Notes under the pieces: model-generated
Databases searched by the model: none
What the model was told of the DNA's origin: nothing
Seen by the model: only the letters and a program-made list of their open reading frames with translations
Part shown: positions 52,698-61,123 of the stretch, piece after piece
How the letters are laid out: each line of letters begins with the position of its first letter
Position numbering within the stretch: position 1 is the first letter of the stretch
Program-made: the position numbers and the translations under genes
DNA from: Kallipyga massiliensis ph2
Lineage (GTDB): Bacteria; Bacillota; Clostridia; Tissierellales; Peptoniphilaceae
Length of the DNA: 64,000 nt
Reading direction: 5' to 3'
Assembly (NCBI RefSeq): GCF_000311985.1
Contig: NZ_HE978585.1
Span: forward strand, 1,391,950-1,455,949

Positions 52698-53888
52698 TTA
52701 TCTCTCCACTCCCTCATCCAGGCAACGGAGGAGGATATCCTTAACATCCTCCCGGTCGACCTCGATAAAGCCTTGGATGGGGCCGTTCTTATGACGGATG
52801 GTATCATCGGCCATGCGGTCGATCTTGTCGTCTCCGATGTCCAGCTCTTTCAGGGTCATGGGGATCCCCAACTCATCCTTAAAGAAGTCATAAAGGGTCT
52901 GGATGGCTTCCTTGGCCAGGCTCATGTCGTCATCGCCCTGAAGGCCAAAGACCTGACGGCCGAAGCGGGCCAGCTTGGGGGCTGTCTCCTCGGATAGGAG
53001 GTGGGCCATCCAGCGGGGTGTGACGATGGCTAAGCCAACTCCGTGGGTGATGTCATACTGGGCGGAGATTTCATGTTCGATGGGGTGGACGGTCCAAGCC
53101 TGGGTTTTCCCCGTATCCAGGAGGCCGTTAATGGCCCAGGTCCCTGCCCACATGAGGTTGGACCGGGCTTCATAGTTTTCCGGCTCCTTGATGGCGATAG
53201 GGCCATATTTCACGCAGGTCCGAAGGATCCCTTCAGCCATGGAGTCCTGGACATAGGCATCATCGTTCACCGAGAAGTAGTTCTCCATGGTGTGGGACAT
53301 AATATCAGCGGTACCTGCTGCTGTATGCCATTCATTGACTGAATAGGTGAATTCGGGGTCCATGAAGGAGAAGCGGGGAAGGACATGTCTGGAGGCCCAG
53401 CCCAATTTTTCCATTGTTTCCTCATTGGTGATCACCGAAGAATCGTCCATCTCCGATCCGGTTGCGGAAAGGGTGAGGACCGTACCCAGGGGAAGGGCTT
53501 TTTCGATGGGGGCTTTGCCAATGACCAGGTCCCAGGGGTCAGCCTGGGTCAATGCACCGGCAGCAATCAGCTTGGCGCAGTCGATGGTGGACCCACCGCC
53601 TACCGCCAGGATGAAGTCCAAGCCCTTTTCCTTCACCAGCTTGACTCCCTCTCTTGCCGAATCCACCCTGGGATTGGGCTGGATCCCGCCCAATTCCTCA
53701 TAGGGGATTTGGGCCTTATCCAAGGCTTGGACAACCCGGTCATAGATCCCGTTTTTCTTGATGGACCCGCCACCATAGGCGAGAAGAACCTTGCTTCCTC
53801 CGTTTTCACGGATTTCCTGGCCCAGGTGGTCCAGCTCATGTTTCCCAAATAGAATTTTTGTTGGCAGATGAAATTCAAAATCTCTCAT
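52698..53888 (-). CDS. iron-containing alcohol dehydrogenase (butanol dehydrogenase-like)
   Basis: NAD(P)H-dependent reduction of aldehydes to alcohols in fermentation. The 396-residue protein begins MRDFEFHLPTKILFG, has nucleotide-binding GGGS motifs (AYGGGSIKKNG; AVGGGSTIDCAKLI) and the metal-site histidines in DIMSHTMENYF and VHPIEHEISAQYDITHGVGLA. The family is YugJ/BdhA-like. The ATG 53888 has AGGAGG 4 bases upstream; the ATG at 53909 lacks a site. The exact substrate is unknown. Confidence 0.94.
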   Translation of the reverse strand: MRDFEFHLPTKILFGKHELDHLGQEIRENGGSKVLLAYGGGSIKKNGIYDRVVQALDKAQIPYEELGGIQPNPRVDSAREGVKLVKEKGLDFILAVGGGSTIDCAKLIAAGALTQADPWDLVIGKAPIEKALPLGTVLTLSATGSEMDDSSVITNEETMEKLGWASRHVLPRFSFMDPEFTYSVNEWHTAAGTADIMSHTMENYFSVNDDAYVQDSMAEGILRTCVKYGPIAIKEPENYEARSNLMWAGTWAINGLLDTGKTQAWTVHPIEHEISAQYDITHGVGLAIVTPRWMAHLLSEETAPKLARFGRQVFGLQGDDDMSLAKEAIQTLYDFFKDELGIPMTLKELDIGDDKIDRMADDTIRHKNGPIQGFIEVDREDVKDILLRCLDEGVER

Positions 53889-54006
53889 ATGTCCTCCTTT
53901 TTTCTTCACTCCTTTCTACTTACCCCAAAAGCGTCACCCTCACTACTTCATGATTTATTTGGTAGGATAGAGGAAGAACGAAGTCCGTCTAGAAAGTGAG
54001 AATTCT

Positions 54007-54873
54007 ATGGAATATATCGGCAATGTCTTTCGACCTCCTTCGGAGGCCTACTCCCTCATCATCCAGGTGACGGTGGGCTGCGCCCACAACACCTGCACCT
54101 TCTGCTCCATGTATAAGGACGACCGTTTTTTCATCCGAAAACAGGAAGAAATCTTAGGCGACCTCCGGGAGATGGCCCTCCCCTACCCAGGAATCCGCCG
54201 GATCTTTCTGGCGGACGGTGATGCTCTGGTTGTTCCCACCAACCGCCTCCTGGAAATCCTCCATATGGCCTATGACCTCTATCCCAAGCTGGAGAGGGTG
54301 ACCTCCTATGCCACGGCCCAGGACATCCTCCGGAAGTCCGATGAGGAACTTCAGTCCCTAAAGGAAGCCGGATTGGACATGGTCTATGTAGGCTTGGAGT
54401 CGGGGTCGGATGAGGTCCTCCGGGAGATTTCCAAGGATATGACCCAGGACGATTACGTTGCCGCCATCCTCAAGGCGAAAAAAGCCGGCATCAAGACCTC
54501 GGTCACCATGATCCTGGGCCTGGGTCAGTTGGAAAAAAGGGAAGACCACATCCAAGGCTGCATCCAAGCCATCAACCGGTCCCAACCCGACTATGTGGCC
54601 TTCCTCAGCCTCCACCTCAGCCCCGGAGCCCCCCTTTACGATGAGGTAAAGGCAGGCCGCTTCTACGAAATCAACGATGATGAAAAGATGGCTGAGATGC
54701 GGGAATTTATAGAACAAGTGGACTCCCCGGGAACCGTTTTTCGGTCCAACCACGCCTCCAACCCCGTTTCCATTGCCGGAACCCTCAACCGGGACAGGGA
54801 GACCATGCTGGCTCAGATCGACCAGGCTGTTGCCTATTCCGCCTACCGGCCCAATTACTGGAGGAACCTCTAG
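54007..54873 (+). CDS. radical SAM protein, Elp3-like fold
   Basis: The 288-residue protein starts MEYIGNVFRPPSEAYSLI and has a cluster motif CAHNTCTFC (cysteines 25, 30, 33, spacing 4+2 instead of the usual 3+2), LADGDAL, VYVGLESGSDEVLREI and ILGLGQ. The motif spacing occurs in a widespread clostridial subfamily without known substrate. It is a single plus-strand gene between the minus-strand adh and copper genes, with a weak ribosome-binding site. Function cannot be assigned. Confidence 0.8.
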   Translation: MEYIGNVFRPPSEAYSLIIQVTVGCAHNTCTFCSMYKDDRFFIRKQEEILGDLREMALPYPGIRRIFLADGDALVVPTNRLLEILHMAYDLYPKLERVTSYATAQDILRKSDEELQSLKEAGLDMVYVGLESGSDEVLREISKDMTQDDYVAAILKAKKAGIKTSVTMILGLGQLEKREDHIQGCIQAINRSQPDYVAFLSLHLSPGAPLYDEVKAGRFYEINDDEKMAEMREFIEQVDSPGTVFRSNHASNPVSIAGTLNRDRETMLAQIDQAVAYSAYRPNYWRNL

Positions 54874-54879
54874 GTCAGA

Positions 54880-55152
54880 TTATTTCGACAGTTTGGCAAT
54901 CACCTGGTTGATCTCCTCCAGCTTCTCCTCCACCTGGTCGGTATCTTTGGATTCCATGGAATCCAGGACGCAGTGGTGGAGGTGGGCGGAGAGGACCCCC
55001 CGGTTGACCCCCTTAAGGGCCTGGCTGATGGCCATGATCTGGTTGGAGATGTCGATGCAGTAGCGGTCTTCCTCCACCATATCGATGACCCCCTTGACCT
55101 GGCCTTCGATGATCCTCAGCCGTCTGAGGATCTTTTTTTTATCCGCCTGCAT
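54880..55152 (-). CDS. csoR: copper-sensing repressor CsoR
   Basis: A 90-residue all-helical repressor that releases DNA when Cu(I) binds. Cys32, His57 and Cys61 keep the exact 25 and 4 residue spacings of the CsoR Cys-His-Cys copper site (RRLRIIEGQVKGVIDM; RYCIDISNQ; HLHHCV). The ATG begins right after the copA stop (TAA-G-ATG). A TTG start at 55164 is possible but would overlap copA. Being last in the operon it should limit its own synthesis, and a CsoR-like operator lies in the copA promoter. Confidence 0.93.
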   Translation of the reverse strand: MQADKKKILRRLRIIEGQVKGVIDMVEEDRYCIDISNQIMAISQALKGVNRGVLSAHLHHCVLDSMESKDTDQVEEKLEEINQVIAKLSK

Positions 55153-55153
55153 C

Positions 55154-55360
55154 TTATTCCACAACTCCCGTCATCTCATAGCCCGCATCTTCCACGGCCT
55201 TGTTCATGGCTTCAAGGTCCAGATGATCACCCTTGACCCGGGCCAGGCCGGCCTCCAGGTCTACCTTGGCCTCCACCCCTTCCAAGCGGTTGAGGGCATC
55301 TTCTACCCGCTTTTGGCAGTGGGCACAGGACATTCCTTCAATCTTCAGCACTTTTTCCAT
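55154..55360 (-). CDS. copZ: possible separate CopZ product from an internal start in copA
   Basis: In frame inside copA, AAGGAGG lies 5 bases before ATG at 55360, giving a 68-residue HMA protein ([14 protein letters not shown]) identical to a typical CopZ in length and start. A free copper chaperone could be made from the same mRNA. It may instead be a relic of a copA-copZ gene fusion. The evidence is only the translation signal and domain edge. Confidence 0.5.
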   Translation of the reverse strand: MEKVLKIEGMSCAHCQKRVEDALNRLEGVEAKVDLEAGLARVKGDHLDLEAMNKAVEDAGYEMTGVVE

Positions 55361-57820
55361 TTTTTCCTCCTTATTCCCTTTCTTTTCTTCTTCTCTCAAA
55401 CCAGCTTCCTTTAAAATCCCATAGGTGATAGGCTGTCCCCCCTTGTCCTCTTCAACTTCTTGTCCCTCATGGTGGAAGGAAAAGGTCCGGAGATGGAGGG
55501 CATTCATGACCACGAATACGGAGGAAAAGGACATAGCTGCCGCCGCAATCATGGGGTTCAAGGTGATCCCGAAGGCGGGATAGAGCAAGCCGGCCGCCAG
55601 AGGAATACAGATGACGTTGTAAAAGAAGGCCCAGAAGAGGTTCTGCTTGATCTTGGCCATAGTCTTGTGGGAGAGGTCATAGGCGGCGACCACGTCCCGG
55701 AGGTCCGACCGGACAAGGACGATATCCGCCGACTCCACGGCCACATCGGTGCCGGCTCCTATGGCGATCCCGACCTCCGCCCGGACCAGGGCGGGAGCAT
55801 CGTTAATCCCGTCCCCTACCATGGCCACCTTCTTTCCCCGGTCCTGGTACTTCCGGATGATGGCATCCTTGTCGCCGGGCAGAACTTCAGCTTCCACATG
55901 GTCCATGCCCAGGTTCCGGGCCATAGCTCGGGCCGTCATGGCATGGTCTCCGGTTACCATGATGGGGTCCAGTCCCCTCTCTTCCATAGCCCGGATAGCC
56001 TCCCGAGAAGTCATTTTCACCGGATCCTGGGCGGCAACCAGGCCGACCAGGTGACCGTCCAAGGCAAAGTACATGGGGGTCTTCCCCTGGCCGGCCAGGT
56101 CTTCAGCCTGGGCCTGAACATCTGGAGAAATGACCACCCCCTTCTCCTTCATGAGCCGGAGGTTGCCGGCCAAGCCCAGACCCGGGCCTTGGCCCCAAGG
56201 GCTATCCTCCAGGGAGACCCTTCCTTGGATTCCTCGACCGGCCAGGGCTTCGAAGTCTCGGGCATCCCGGTAGCTGACTCCCTCTTCTTCCGCCGCCTTC
56301 AAAATGGCTTCGGCCAGGGGCTGTTCCGACCCGGCTTCCAGGGAAGCGGCCAGGGCCAAGAGGGCCCTCCCCTTCTCTTCCGGACTTGCATGATCCTCCC
56401 CTCCATGAACCAGAATATCGGTTACCCTGGGCCGGCCCTCAGTTAAGGTCCCGGTTTTATCCAGAGCGACCAGCTGGACTTCCTGGAGGACCTCCAGGGA
56501 CTCAGCGGACTTGATCAGGAGGCCGTTTTCCGCCCCCTTTCCTGTAGCTACCATTATCACAACCGGGGTGGCCAGGCCCAGAGCACAGGGGCAGGAAATG
56601 ACCAGGACGGAGATGGCTGTCCGGAGGGCAAATTCCATCCCCTGACCGGCCAGGTTCCATCCGATAAAGGTCACCAGGGCGATGGCGATAACGGCCGGGA
56701 CAAAAATGCCGGCAATCCGGTCGGCTAGGGACTGGATGGGGGCCTTAGAGGCATTGGCATCACGGACCAGGTCGATGATTTTAGAAAGAGTGGTATCTTC
56801 CCCGACCGCAGTCGTTTCAAAGAGGAAGGAGCCCAGCTTGTTCATGGTGGCCCCGGTTACTTTGTCCCCCACTTCCTTGGCCACCGGTATGGACTCCCCG
56901 GTAATAACGGACTCATCCACCGAGGTCCTCCCCTCGATGATCCGCCCGTCCAGGGGGATACGCTCGCCAGGCCGGACCTTGACCACCATGCCCAGGATTA
57001 CTTCTTCAATGGGGAGGACCTTCTCCTGACCGTCCTCCACCACAGTGGCGGTCTCCGCCTGGAGGTCCATGAGGGCTTCAATGGACCGGCTGGTCTTCAT
57101 CTTGGACCGGACCTCCAGGTACTTGCCCAGGGTAATCAGGGTGAAGATCATGGAGGCGGATTCAAAGTAGAGGTCGTGAAGGTAGGTATGGACCAGGTCG
57201 GGCCGGTTGAAACCCAGGCCGTAGGCCATCCGGTAGAGGGCAAATACGCCATAGCTAAAGGAAGCTGTGGCCCCAATGGCGATTAGGGCATCCATATTGG
57301 GGGCCCCTGAAAAGAGAGACCGGAAGCCGTGGATGAAGTAGGTCCGATTGACGATGAGGACGGGGAGGGTCAAGATCATCTGGGTCAGGGCGAAGGCCAC
57401 CGACCCTTCCACCCCTTCCATCCAGGCGGGAAGGGGGGCCCCCACCATGGGACCCATGGAAAAATACATGAGGATGAGTAGGAAGGGGATGGAGACCTTG
57501 AGACGGAAGGCCATGTCCCTGGCCTGGTCTTTGAAAATGGCCTGGCCCATGTCCTTCTTTTTCTCCTTGTTAGATCCTCTTTTTTCTTCCCTGACCTCAG
57601 CTTGGTAACCGGCCTTGGCTACCGCTTCTTCGATGGTCGTATCCGTCAGTTTGTCCGGGTCATAGTCCACCTCCATGGAATTGGTCATGAGGGAGACCCG
57701 GACCTGGTATACCCCATCCAACTTGGAGACTGCCTTGGTGACCGCCTGTTCGCAGGCGGCACAGGTCATCCCCCGGACGTCGAACGCCTGTTTTTTCTCT
57801 GCTTTTTTCATCGTATTCAT
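55154..57820 (-). CDS. copA: copper-exporting P1B-type ATPase with fused C-terminal CopZ domain
   Basis: Pumps Cu(I) out of the cell. The 888-residue protein has an N-terminal HMA domain with GMTCAAC (Cys20, Cys23), eight transmembrane helices, TGES in the actuator domain, the copper-path CPC at 410-412, DKTGT phosphorylation site with Asp454, and [11 protein letters not shown] charged linker leads to a second HMA domain (821-888, GMSCAHC with Cys832/835) that matches stand-alone CopZ chaperones. The ATG at 57820 has GGAG 7 bases upstream; the ATG at 57841 lacks it. The C-terminal fusion is uncommon and retains its own translation signals. Confidence 0.94.
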   Translation of the reverse strand: MNTMKKAEKKQAFDVRGMTCAACEQAVTKAVSKLDGVYQVRVSLMTNSMEVDYDPDKLTDTTIEEAVAKAGYQAEVREEKRGSNKEKKKDMGQAIFKDQARDMAFRLKVSIPFLLILMYFSMGPMVGAPLPAWMEGVEGSVAFALTQMILTLPVLIVNRTYFIHGFRSLFSGAPNMDALIAIGATASFSYGVFALYRMAYGLGFNRPDLVHTYLHDLYFESASMIFTLITLGKYLEVRSKMKTSRSIEALMDLQAETATVVEDGQEKVLPIEEVILGMVVKVRPGERIPLDGRIIEGRTSVDESVITGESIPVAKEVGDKVTGATMNKLGSFLFETTAVGEDTTLSKIIDLVRDANASKAPIQSLADRIAGIFVPAVIAIALVTFIGWNLAGQGMEFALRTAISVLVISCPCALGLATPVVIMVATGKGAENGLLIKSAESLEVLQEVQLVALDKTGTLTEGRPRVTDILVHGGEDHASPEEKGRALLALAASLEAGSEQPLAEAILKAAEEEGVSYRDARDFEALAGRGIQGRVSLEDSPWGQGPGLGLAGNLRLMKEKGVVISPDVQAQAEDLAGQGKTPMYFALDGHLVGLVAAQDPVKMTSREAIRAMEERGLDPIMVTGDHAMTARAMARNLGMDHVEAEVLPGDKDAIIRKYQDRGKKVAMVGDGINDAPALVRAEVGIAIGAGTDVAVESADIVLVRSDLRDVVAAYDLSHKTMAKIKQNLFWAFFYNVICIPLAAGLLYPAFGITLNPMIAAAAMSFSSVFVVMNALHLRTFSFHHEGQEVEEDKGGQPITYGILKEAGLREEEKKGNKEEKMEKVLKIEGMSCAHCQKRVEDALNRLEGVEAKVDLEAGLARVKGDHLDLEAMNKAVEDAGYEMTGVVE

Positions 57821-57857
57821 AAGAAGACTCCTTCTTTTCATTATTCATTCTACATAT

Positions 57858-57886
57858 ACTATATACCCCTATTGGGTATTTGTCCA
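57858..57886 (-). promoter_or_regulatory. copA promoter with CsoR operator
   Basis: TGGACA (57886-57881), 17-base spacer, TATAGT (57863-57858) on the minus strand. The spacer is occupied by a near-palindrome, TACCC-AATA-GGGGTA (57878-57864), resembling known CsoR operators. Repressor bound here would block RNA polymerase directly. Confidence 0.85.
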
Positions 57887-57900
57887 GGACTAGGGGCAAA

Positions 57901-57923
57901 GAAAAAGGACGCCGGAGCGTCCT
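57901..57923 (-). terminator. terminator after the YhaN-like gene
   Basis: AGGACGC / GCGTCCT stem with a 4-base loop, followed by TTTTTC on the minus strand, 3 bases after the stop at 57927. It separates the 58-64 kb operon from the copper operon. Confidence 0.8.
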
Positions 57924-57926
57924 CTC

Positions 57927-59948
57927 TCATAAGTAGTGGATATGGATTTTCTCTTCGCTTCGAGCCCGGTCCAGGATCCGACCATGGCAGGTGAAGTAGA
58001 AGATCTGGCGGTTATTCTGACGGGAGTCCCGGGTCAGGAAGGAAAGACCGGCCTCCGCCCTGGTGTCATCATAGTGGACAAAGGGGTCATCCATAAAAAG
58101 GGGCCAGGGATCCTCCCCCTCCAGGGACTCCACCAAGGCCAGGCGGAGGCTGAAGTAGGCCTGGTCTCCTGTTCCCAGGGAAAGGGCCCGCCAATCATAG
58201 TAGGTCCGGTCCTCTCGGTCCTCCAGGCTCAAATGGAAGCGGTCGTCCAGGCCCAGGCTCTCGAAGCGGCCCGGAGCCACTTGGTCAAGGATGTCCAGGG
58301 TCCTCCGCTGGAGGCCGGGTCCCAACCTCCGCCTCCGGTCCTCATCCGCAGCCAGAAAGGCCCGACGGGCCAGGTCTAAGGCTTCCCGTCTTTCTTCCAG
58401 GCCAGCCAATCTCTCTTCCAGCCTTTTGATCTTGACCTGGATACTTTCTGCCCTTTCTTCCAAGCCATAGCGGGCTCGGATTTCCGCCTCCATTTGGCGG
58501 ACCTCTTCCCGGATCCGCTCTTCTTCTAAAGAGGTCCGGTTTCCTTCCCTCCGTATGGCCCTTTCCCGGAGGTCCTGTCCCTCCCTTCTGACCCCATCCA
58601 GTTGGGTCCGGGCCCGGTCCAAAGCGTCCTCCAGGTCCCGAAGGCGGTCAGCCAGGTCCCAGACCTCTGCCCCTAGGACCCGAATCTCCTCCAATGCCCT
58701 CTCCTCTTCGTTTACTGAAGGCCCGGTCCCCTTTTCCAGGGCCAGGATCCGGTCCTGGAGGGCCACCATCTCCTCCAAAGCTTTCTTCTGTTTGACCTGA
58801 TGAGTTTTCCAGTCTTTTTTTCTCTCCCGGAAGAAATGGAGGAAGGCGCCCAGGCTTGCCAGGCTGAGGAGGATAAAGGAGATACGGAAGGATTCTAATG
58901 GGAAAGAAAGAAGGACAGAAAGTCCGGCCAGGACAAGGCATATCCATGCCGGCAGGCCTAAGGAAGAAGGCTGTGGATCCTGGCCCTCATCCAGGATTTC
59001 CCGGTAGCGGGCCCTAAGTTGTGCGAGATCCTCCCCTTCCCCCTTGTCCTGACCAAGGGAGGACTCCATGAAGGAAAGCTTGCCTTCCTTTTGGTTCTTC
59101 TCCTCCAAAAGCGATTGACGGTCCCTTTCCAGGCGCTTGATCGAATCCTGGAGGACCTCCTCCTTACCCCTATTTTCCTCTTGTTTTTTTGCCATTTGGG
59201 CCAGGTCGGATGACTTCTCCCTACCGGCCTCCTCCCTGATCCTTCCCGCATGAGCCTTCAAGGATGCCAGCCTTCGGGCCAAGTCCGCTTCCTCTTCCTC
59301 CCTCCGGACTGCCCGACCCTTCTCCTCCATGAGCCGGTCCCTTTCCTTCTCCAAGTCCACCAAAAGACCCCGGTGGCCCGATTTTGACCGGAGAGATCCG
59401 GCCTCCTCTTCCAGGCTTTTAACGACGGCTGAGAGGGAAAGGTCCTCCTGTCCGGATGAGGCCATTCGGCCTATTTTTTCCTGGAGGCTATCCCTTCCTC
59501 GATTGGAGGCCATGGGCCCGGCTCCGGAGTCGATGAAGAGGGTCCTCCGGAAGGTCTCCGCATCCATATCGAAAAGGAAGGCCCCCGGTTCTTGGCTCCT
59601 TTCCAGGGGAATCTCTTTGCCGGTCTCCTCATCGATGAGGCTGACCCGGTCCCTGGCCTGGGTCCTTCCAAAGGTCCGGTCCAATCGGAGGGACTTTCCT
59701 GCCCTGGTTCGGAGGCGGACCTGGACCCGGCTTTCCCCCTCCCGGTCGGAGAGATAGCGCTTTCGCAGGTTGGTCCGGGGGTCCTCTGTCCGACGGTCCG
59801 ACCCATAGAAGGCCATCTGGAAGGCATCCATGAGGGTGGTTTTGCCCGACTCATTCTCCCCATAAATGACCTGGAATCCGGGAGAAAAGGTCCATGACTC
59901 TTCTCTGATTTGGCCGAAGGCCCAAAGCTGGATGGATTGAATCACCAT
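57927..59948 (-). CDS. yhaN: YhaN/SbcC-like ATPase with membrane hairpin in the coiled coil
   Basis: A 673-residue Rad50/SMC-type ATPase, probably working with the nuclease encoded upstream. Walker A GENESGKT is at 30-37. Two long Glu/Arg coiled-coil stretches (about 190-320 and 385-540) surround a hydrophobic double segment (about 333-375, AWICLVLAGLSVLLSFPL and ISFILLSLASLGAFLHFF) that can cross the membrane. The C-terminal ATPase half has LSLGTGDQAYFSLRLAL and LFMDDPFVHYD. This is the layout of Bacillus YhaN. ATGGTGA overlaps the yhaO stop. The gene is very rich in Arg/Glu codons. Confidence 0.85.
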   Translation of the reverse strand: MVIQSIQLWAFGQIREESWTFSPGFQVIYGENESGKTTLMDAFQMAFYGSDRRTEDPRTNLRKRYLSDREGESRVQVRLRTRAGKSLRLDRTFGRTQARDRVSLIDEETGKEIPLERSQEPGAFLFDMDAETFRRTLFIDSGAGPMASNRGRDSLQEKIGRMASSGQEDLSLSAVVKSLEEEAGSLRSKSGHRGLLVDLEKERDRLMEEKGRAVRREEEEADLARRLASLKAHAGRIREEAGREKSSDLAQMAKKQEENRGKEEVLQDSIKRLERDRQSLLEEKNQKEGKLSFMESSLGQDKGEGEDLAQLRARYREILDEGQDPQPSSLGLPAWICLVLAGLSVLLSFPLESFRISFILLSLASLGAFLHFFRERKKDWKTHQVKQKKALEEMVALQDRILALEKGTGPSVNEEERALEEIRVLGAEVWDLADRLRDLEDALDRARTQLDGVRREGQDLRERAIRREGNRTSLEEERIREEVRQMEAEIRARYGLEERAESIQVKIKRLEERLAGLEERREALDLARRAFLAADEDRRRRLGPGLQRRTLDILDQVAPGRFESLGLDDRFHLSLEDREDRTYYDWRALSLGTGDQAYFSLRLALVESLEGEDPWPLFMDDPFVHYDDTRAEAGLSFLTRDSRQNNRQIFYFTCHGRILDRARSEEKIHIHYL

Positions 59949-61120
59949 GTCTGATCCCTTTCCTTTTGAATGGCCTCCAGGCCCAGCTTCCAGGCCAGGC
60001 GGAGGACCCGATCTTCCCTGAATTTTCCGTCTCCCCCCTCCTCAAGATCCCCAATTTCCTTTCCGGCCAAGTCCAGGAGGGACCGGGTGAAGTCCCCCTC
60101 CGGGGATTTCTCTTCGACCAAGAGATGGGGGTCCAGGGCCGGGGATGACCGGTCGACCACTTCCAGGTAGGACAGGTCCTCCCCTAGAGACTTTTCCAGA
60201 TCCCCTGCATTAACGTGCAAACCCTCGGACCGCTTACCCACAAGGTAGACTCGGTAATAATTCTTTCGGTAATCCGGGTAGCGACTGAGCCTTCGGAAGA
60301 GGAGGTCGTCCAGGTCCTCCCGGGTTCGACAGTCCGAGAGGTCCACTTCCTCTTCAAGAAATACCGGTCCGGGCAGGATCCGCCGATCCATCTTGGCTCC
60401 CTGGGAGTCCACCCAGCCCAGGTAAAAGCCCTGGGGCCCCGGGTTGGAAAAGGAAGATGTCATGGGGGTCCCGGAATAGGCAAAAGAAGTCTTACCCAGC
60501 TTTTGAACCGGTGAGGGCTTGTGGATATGGCCCAGACCCACATAGGACAAGAGGCCCCTGGGCCATGAGGAGGGGCGGATGGGCTGGTAGAGGGAGGGCC
60601 GGTCCCCTTGGACCAGGTCCCCGTGCATAAGGGCAATATGGACCCAATCCGGATCATCTGCCGGAGCTTGGCCAGGCAAACGGGCCCAATCCTTCTCTTC
60701 AAAGAGGGGACGGAAAAGCTGGGCGGAAGGGAAGGCCGCCCCATAGACCGAAAGTTTCAAGTCGGGAAAGTCCATCCGTTCAGGAGGACCTTGAAAAATA
60801 TGGACATTGTCCGGCCAGGGGAAAAGACCATAGGGAGAATCCAGGCTCATGTAGTCGTGGTTGCCCGGGGAAATAAAAATCAAAAAGCCGGCCTCCTCCA
60901 TGTATTGGCTGATGGTCCGGACCAGGGATTGGGGCGGGCTTCCCTCCAGAAAGTCACCGGCGATCAGGAGGACCTGGACCCCTTCATCCCGGCAGATGGC
61001 CAGGAGGTCTCGGAAGGCCCGGATCTTTTCCTGGGCCCTCCGGGGGCCGGCTGGTCCCAGGAAAGGGAGGTCCTGGCCCAGGTGGAGGTCGGCCGTATGG
61101 GCCAGGCGAATCCGGCTCAT
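59942..61120 (-). CDS. yhaO: YhaO/SbcD-like DNA repair nuclease (metallophosphoesterase)
   Basis: A 392-residue Mre11/SbcD-family protein expected to cut DNA ends together with the ATPase in the next gene. Metal-site motifs are HTADLHLGQDL at residues 7-17, LLIAGDFLEG, SPGNHDYM, ALMHGDLV and VGLGHIHKP. A C-terminal capping region follows. It starts 3 bases after the DUF1538 gene and its stop overlaps yhaN, so all are co-transcribed. The YhaO/YhaN name is by gene pairing and size. Confidence 0.87.
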   Translation of the reverse strand: MSRIRLAHTADLHLGQDLPFLGPAGPRRAQEKIRAFRDLLAICRDEGVQVLLIAGDFLEGSPPQSLVRTISQYMEEAGFLIFISPGNHDYMSLDSPYGLFPWPDNVHIFQGPPERMDFPDLKLSVYGAAFPSAQLFRPLFEEKDWARLPGQAPADDPDWVHIALMHGDLVQGDRPSLYQPIRPSSWPRGLLSYVGLGHIHKPSPVQKLGKTSFAYSGTPMTSSFSNPGPQGFYLGWVDSQGAKMDRRILPGPVFLEEEVDLSDCRTREDLDDLLFRRLSRYPDYRKNYYRVYLVGKRSEGLHVNAGDLEKSLGEDLSYLEVVDRSSPALDPHLLVEEKSPEGDFTRSLLDLAGKEIGDLEEGGDGKFREDRVLRLAWKLGLEAIQKERDQTW

Positions 61121-61123
61121 GGC

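Noticed and set aside
54007-54873. Radical SAM gene as part of the copper operon
   Set aside because: It is on the opposite strand and converges with csoR; no shared promoter or functional link is visible.
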